Part shown: one piece after another, positions 6,839 to 9,492 of the stretch | Numbering within the stretch: the first letter of the stretch is position 1 | How the letters are laid out: each line of letters opens with the position of its first letter | Assembly (NCBI GenBank): GCA_014845975.1 | Contig: RKAN01000014.1 | Coordinates: forward strand, 1 to 9,492 | Source of the DNA: a bacterium | GTDB taxonomy: Bacteria > Bacillota_I > Bacilli_A > RF39 > UBA660 | DNA: 9,492 bases | Direction: 5' to 3' | The notes under the pieces: model-generated | Seen by the model: only the letters and a program-made list of their open reading frames with translations | Told to the model about the DNA's origin: nothing | Databases searched by the model: none | Made by a program: the position numbers and the translations under genes

Positions 6839-6865
6839 TTTTCTTACTCCTTTCCTACCATACAA

Positions 6866-6874
6866 ACTATACCA
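6866..6874 (-). promoter_or_regulatory. Extended -10 promoter of the small zinc-ribbon gene
   Basis: TGG-TATAGT on the minus strand: a TG-N extended -10 with a 5 of 6 match. No good -35 box stands 17 bases upstream, but extended -10 promoters often lack one. The start would be near 6859, about 20 bases before the ATG. Confidence 0.4.
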
Positions 6875-6940
6875 TATATGAGTATTTTTTTATACTATTT
6901 GTCGTAATGTATATTTCCAATATCTAATTTTTTCTCCAAT

Positions 6941-6970
6941 AAATAAAAAATAAGATATTTAATTATCTTA
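6941..6970 (-). terminator. Intrinsic terminator of the zinc-ribbon surface operon
   Basis: On the minus strand TAAGATA-ATTAAA-TATCTTA forms a 7 bp stem with a 6-base loop, followed by six T (6950-6945). The stem is all A-T except one pair, so it is weak alone; the hairpin at 6977-6999 just before it may help. Confidence 0.5.
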
Positions 6971-6976
6971 CTTTTT

Positions 6977-6999
6977 ACATAAACTACTATTGTTTATGT
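6977..6999. repeat. Inverted repeat overlapping the stop of the two-membrane-segment gene
   Basis: A perfect 8 bp inverted repeat, ACATAAAC/GTTTATGT, with a 7-base loop that contains the TAG stop of the upstream gene. It is followed on the minus strand by A-rich sequence and not by T, so it is not a terminator alone. It may protect the transcript's 3' end or extend the terminator at 6941-6970. Confidence 0.5.
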
Positions 7000-7652
7000 G
7001 ACCTTATTAAATTTACCAAATCATCAAAACTATTCAACGATTTTTCAATTGTTATAATTTTATTATATTTTACTTTACCTGTTTTCAGTATTTTGTAATC
7101 ACAGTTTACTTTTACTAACTTTTTCTTGTCTAAAATAGAATTGACTTTCAATATTTCATAAACTTCAGCTCCCGAAATATTTGGAACAGATTCTACTATT
7201 TTTGCCACTACTTCAGGATTACTCATATATTTTGAAGAACGATTCACGGAATAAATTTGGGCAGTTGCACCAGCTAATCCACCCAAATTTTTACCTATAT
7301 TAGAATGACTACCTATTATTTGATCTGCCATACTTCCTACAGCAACACCATTAAGGTATAAACATTGTCCATTGTTAGTCATTATAACTTTAAAAATTCT
7401 TCCTTCCTTATCTGTTGCATAACCTGTCAATTTTCCTCTCATTCTAATACTCAAAAGTATAACATAATAGATTAAGAGAAACATCCAAGTGACCAATAAA
7501 AGTATTAATAACACATTATTATTAACTATAGTTATCCATATAAGAGCAATTATTCCTAAAATAAATGTTAAAAGTAATTGTAATATTGGAAGTAAATTTC
7601 CATTCTTTTTTGCTACTTCTTTCGAGTAACAAAATACTCTATTGATTTTCAT
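6987..7652 (-). CDS. Unknown protein with two N-terminal membrane segments
   Basis: A 221-residue protein I do not recognise. Two strongly hydrophobic segments (about 20-41 and 46-68) form a membrane hairpin with only a short NNN turn. Lysines before the first and RMRGK after the second suggest that both ends lie in the cytoplasm. A soluble C-terminal domain follows: a beta-rich start (YATDKEGRIFKVIMTNNGQCLYLNG), a Gly/Ser-rich central stretch (104-131, with GKNLGGLAGAT), a predicted helical part (PEVVAKIVESVPNISGAEVYEILKV) and a basic end. It has no zinc ribbon or known catalytic motif. It starts 10 bp after the repeat-protein gene and has no good binding site at normal distance, so translation probably depends on the gene before it. 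It is the last gene of the operon, which ends in an AT hairpin. Its job is probably linked to its two partners. Confidence 0.8.
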   Translation of the reverse strand: MKINRVFCYSKEVAKKNGNLLPILQLLLTFILGIIALIWITIVNNNVLLILLLVTWMFLLIYYVILLSIRMRGKLTGYATDKEGRIFKVIMTNNGQCLYLNGVAVGSMADQIIGSHSNIGKNLGGLAGATAQIYSVNRSSKYMSNPEVVAKIVESVPNISGAEVYEILKVNSILDKKKLVKVNCDYKILKTGKVKYNKIITIEKSLNSFDDLVNLIRSHKQ

Positions 7653-7662
7653 ATTTTATCAA

Positions 7663-8766
7663 TTATTTTGTTAATTCCTTAACACTCATTAAATCAATAT
7701 TTGGTGTTGACATGTTACTAGTTGACTCTGAATAACTAGCTGAATTAATAATTGTTGAAACTTTTTCCAAAATAGAATAGTCAAATTCATTATCTAAATT
7801 ATAAGCACTAACTGCAGCAAAATACATAGAATTAATTTTGGTATAACCAACAATTAAATTTTGACCACTCATCGAACCTTCCATTAATACATAATCAAGA
7901 CCATTAATCGTTTTTTCAATAACATCTGAAGATGATTTAAAGCCAGATTGCTTTAATAATGTTGCCAATTGATTCTTTTTTGCTTTTATTTGAGAAAAAC
8001 TTCCTTGACCTAATTCTAAATCTGCAACCCAAGTTCCTTCTGCATCACCTATTAATAAATAGTCATTTTGTACTTCGTAAACTAAATCATCTGGTATACT
8101 AAATTGAAAATTTTTAAAATTAACTTTATAATAATTCTTTTGAGAAACACTATTATTATCATTAGATGTTTTAATGTTACTATACATTTTTGATGAAGTC
8201 AACCCAATAATTACAAATACTACTAATACAACTACAACTCCAATGATAATAAAAATTAAATTATTGGAACTAGTATTTTTTTTCTTCATATTTGAATTAT
8301 AATCACCTGACAAAGAAGGTTGACTTGCTGCATTTGTTGTTTGATTTACAGCTGGTCTTACTTGAGTAGCTCCTTGACTATAAGTTGGTTGACTTGCTGC
8401 ATTTGTTGCTTGATTTACAGCTGGTCTTACTTGAGTAGCTCCTTGACTATAAGTTGGTTGACTTGTTGTATTTGTTGTTTGATTTACAGCTGGTCTTACT
8501 TGAGTAGTTCCTTGGCTATAAGTTGGTTGACTTGTTGTATTTGTTGTTTGATTTACAGTTGATCTTACTTGAGTAGCTCCTTGACTATAAGTTGGTTGAC
8601 TGGTTGTATTTACTGATTGTTCTATAGTCGCACTTGTTGGAACAGAGCCCTGAATTACCTCCTCCTTTTTTACCTCATTATTATTGGTTGTGTTTACAGG
8701 TGTACCACACATTTTACAAAATTGATCATTCTCTGTTAATGGAGATCCACATTTTTTACAATTCAT
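7663..8766 (-). CDS. Zinc-ribbon, tandem-repeat, single-TM surface protein
   Basis: A 367-residue modular protein. It starts with a zinc ribbon (Cys3-X2-Cys6-X10-Cys17-X2-Cys20), followed by a polar stretch and four 23-residue repeats (57-148; QPTYSQGATQVRPAVNQTT...) that are rich in Gln, Thr, Ser and Asn with almost no charge. KKK (161-163) and one strong membrane segment (about 170-189) follow. The C-terminal domain (about 213-345; NFQFSIPDDLVYEV... to the helix DYSILEKVSTIINS) resembles in outline the PsbP/DcrB-like domains of Bacillota membrane proteins; that is inference. The KKK before the membrane segment puts the ribbon and repeats inside and the C-terminal domain outside. The ATG at 8766 has AAGGA 5 bases ahead and follows the upstream stop by 1 bp. 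Function unknown; perhaps envelope sensing or a membrane complex. Confidence 0.88.
   Translation of the reverse strand: MNCKKCGSPLTENDQFCKMCGTPVNTTNNNEVKKEEVIQGSVPTSATIEQSVNTTSQPTYSQGATQVRSTVNQTTNTTSQPTYSQGTTQVRPAVNQTTNTTSQPTYSQGATQVRPAVNQATNAASQPTYSQGATQVRPAVNQTTNAASQPSLSGDYNSNMKKKNTSSNNLIFIIIGVVVVLVVFVIIGLTSSKMYSNIKTSNDNNSVSQKNYYKVNFKNFQFSIPDDLVYEVQNDYLLIGDAEGTWVADLELGQGSFSQIKAKKNQLATLLKQSGFKSSSDVIEKTINGLDYVLMEGSMSGQNLIVGYTKINSMYFAAVSAYNLDNEFDYSILEKVSTIINSASYSESTSNMSTPNIDLMSVKELTK
8323..8598 (-). repeat. Four tandem 69 bp repeats inside the surface-protein gene
   Basis: Four head-to-tail copies of a 69 bp unit (23 codons), with a partial fifth unit at the 3' side; the matching GGTT marks fall at 8318, 8387, 8456, 8525 and 8594 on the plus strand. 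Copies differ at only a few bases. Changes such as Thr/Ala at the N-A-A-S end are shared by neighbouring units, as expected from recent duplication or gene conversion. The unit length keeps the frame, so copy number can change without breaking the gene. Confidence 0.95.
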
Positions 8767-8767
8767 T

Positions 8768-9492
8768 TTATTCCTTCTTTCTACTTTTTTCCTCTATTAC
8801 AAAATTTGTAACCTCATTTAAAATTTCATCAGTAATTTCCTGAGCATTTCCACTTATTTCTATTATTAAATATCCACCACGCTCCATTTTATAGAAAAGT
8901 ACTTTCTTATTAACATAATACTTAAATCTATCTATATCTGTAAACATTATACCACCTAAATTCGTATAACCTCCACTATAAATAGAAAAATTTTTTTCAT
9001 TTATTATCATATCTTTCCAATAAGTTAGATAATTACATTCACCATAAGCCTTAGGAAATAAGTTATTAACAATACTTAACTGATTATCTATATTGCTAAT
9101 GATAGTATTTGTTAATTTATAATTTATTTCATAATCGTACATTTCAATTTTTTCATTATAATTCAATTTAAAACTTCTTTGTTCATACAAATTATTATCT
9201 TTATCAAACTCTACATACTTGTCTGGTAAAGTAATTTTTATCTCTTCATAATTATTTTTATCATAATCACTAAATCTTTTTAAAATACTAATTATTTTAT
9301 TATTTTCTATTTTACTATCCGTATAACTTGAATAATTGAATGCTTTATTAATTTTGATTTTATTAATTAATTTTTCAGAAATCGTTAAATTTTTAGAAAC
9401 CAATTTTACTACAAAAATATGGTTTTTATCTAATGCATAAATTAGTTCTACATTTTCATAACTTTTTCCGTTTTTATCAAGATAGCTATTCT
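8768..9492 (-). CDS. Unknown protein, N-terminal part beyond the window edge
   Basis: The reading frame is open from its stop at 8768 to the window end with no stop (240 codons seen), so the gene is cut by the edge. A TTG at 9403 could look like a start, but the 29 codons before it read on smoothly (...NSYLDKNGKSYENVELIYALDKNHIFVVK) and TTG has no binding site. The visible part has no membrane segment and is rich in Lys, Asn, Ile and Tyr. EEIKITLPDKYVEFD, a Gly-rich YSGGYTNLGGIMF and a closing strand-plus-helix (GGYLIIEISGNAQEITDEILNEVTNFVIEEK) recall the outline of the C-terminal domain of the next protein, perhaps a shared fold. The missing part could hold a zinc ribbon and membrane segment like its neighbours; I cannot see it. 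Its last codons hold the binding site of the next gene, 1 bp away, so they form one operon. Function unknown. Confidence 0.8.
   Translation of the reverse strand, partial: NSYLDKNGKSYENVELIYALDKNHIFVVKLVSKNLTISEKLINKIKINKAFNYSSYTDSKIENNKIISILKRFSDYDKNNYEEIKITLPDKYVEFDKDNNLYEQRSFKLNYNEKIEMYDYEINYKLTNTIISNIDNQLSIVNNLFPKAYGECNYLTYWKDMIINEKNFSIYSGGYTNLGGIMFTDIDRFKYYVNKKVLFYKMERGGYLIIEISGNAQEITDEILNEVTNFVIEEKSRKKE

Noticed and set aside
6839..6865. TTG start at 6865 for the small zinc-ribbon protein
   Set aside because: ATG at 6838 has a strong GGAG site at the right distance and makes the protein begin with its ribbon like the neighbour; TTG would lie next to the -10 box.
6715..6927. Plus-strand open frame of 70 codons
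   Set aside because: It lies antisense to the small zinc-ribbon gene and its promoter; the hydrophobic composition is what AT-rich antisense DNA gives.
8320..8562. Plus-strand open frame with a cysteine-rich repeating peptide
   Set aside because: It is the antisense reading of the 69 bp repeats, whose length divisible by three keeps all frames open. The minus frame has the zinc ribbon, membrane segment and binding site.
8323..8598. Regular repeats considered as a CRISPR array
   Set aside because: The units are directly adjacent with no unique spacers, are 69 bp long and lie in frame inside a coding gene.
8634..8843. Plus-strand open frame of 69 codons
   Set aside because: It covers the zinc-ribbon start and the end of the next gene in antisense, where the minus-strand genes are well supported.
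1..9492. Use of TGA for tryptophan (Mycoplasma-type code)
   Set aside because: Conserved tryptophans checked in tex and dinB use TGG, and dinB ends on TGA exactly where the next gene starts.

Overview
This is an AT-rich window (roughly 70% A+T by eye) in which every real gene lies on the minus strand. Gene order in the direction of transcription therefore runs from position 9492 down to position 1. Low G+C, Shine-Dalgarno sites of the AGGAGG type, tight 1-11 bp gene spacing, intrinsic terminators with U-tracts and the Firmicutes-type DinB all suggest a low-GC Bacillota, probably a gut-type Bacilli/Erysipelotrichia/RF39-like lineage. TGG codes for Trp and TGA is a real stop (dinB ends in TGA), so the standard bacterial code applies and not the Mycoplasma code. 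The species cannot be named from the sequence.

Region A (9492-6987) is an accessory-looking operon of membrane and surface proteins without recognised function. It holds a 5'-truncated gene that runs off the window edge, a zinc-ribbon/tandem-repeat/single-TM protein with an outside C-terminal domain, and a protein with two membrane segments. The genes are 1 and 10 bp apart, and the operon ends in an AT-rich hairpin plus U6. Region B (6838-6446) is a separate small zinc-ribbon membrane protein with its own extended -10. Its N-terminal ribbon has cysteines at the same residue numbers (3, 6, 17, 20) as the region A protein. A 270 bp intergenic stretch follows.

Region C (6175-4797) is a two-gene operon of a Nudix hydrolase and mutM (Fpg), with a promoter just upstream and a long bulged terminator hairpin that is partly encoded within the mutM zinc finger. 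Region D (4771-74) begins at a good promoter (TTGCGA-N17-TACAAT) overlapped by a degenerate LexA/SOS-box-like sequence. It contains dinB (probably GTG-started), a membrane-anchored transglutaminase-like protein joined by an ATGA overlap, and tex, 3 bp further on. A GU-containing terminator follows tex.

Region E (215-1) holds a possible promoter, a hairpin, a run of 10 G (minus strand), the terminator and then, almost at once, the ribosome binding site of a gene with a signal-peptide-like start that leaves the window. That layout could be an attenuated leader.

The most interesting points are the dinB/transglutaminase-like/tex operon under a possible SOS box, the internal repeat motif in that transglutaminase-like protein, the G10/terminator leader, and the zinc-ribbon surface cassette with near-perfect 69 bp repeats.
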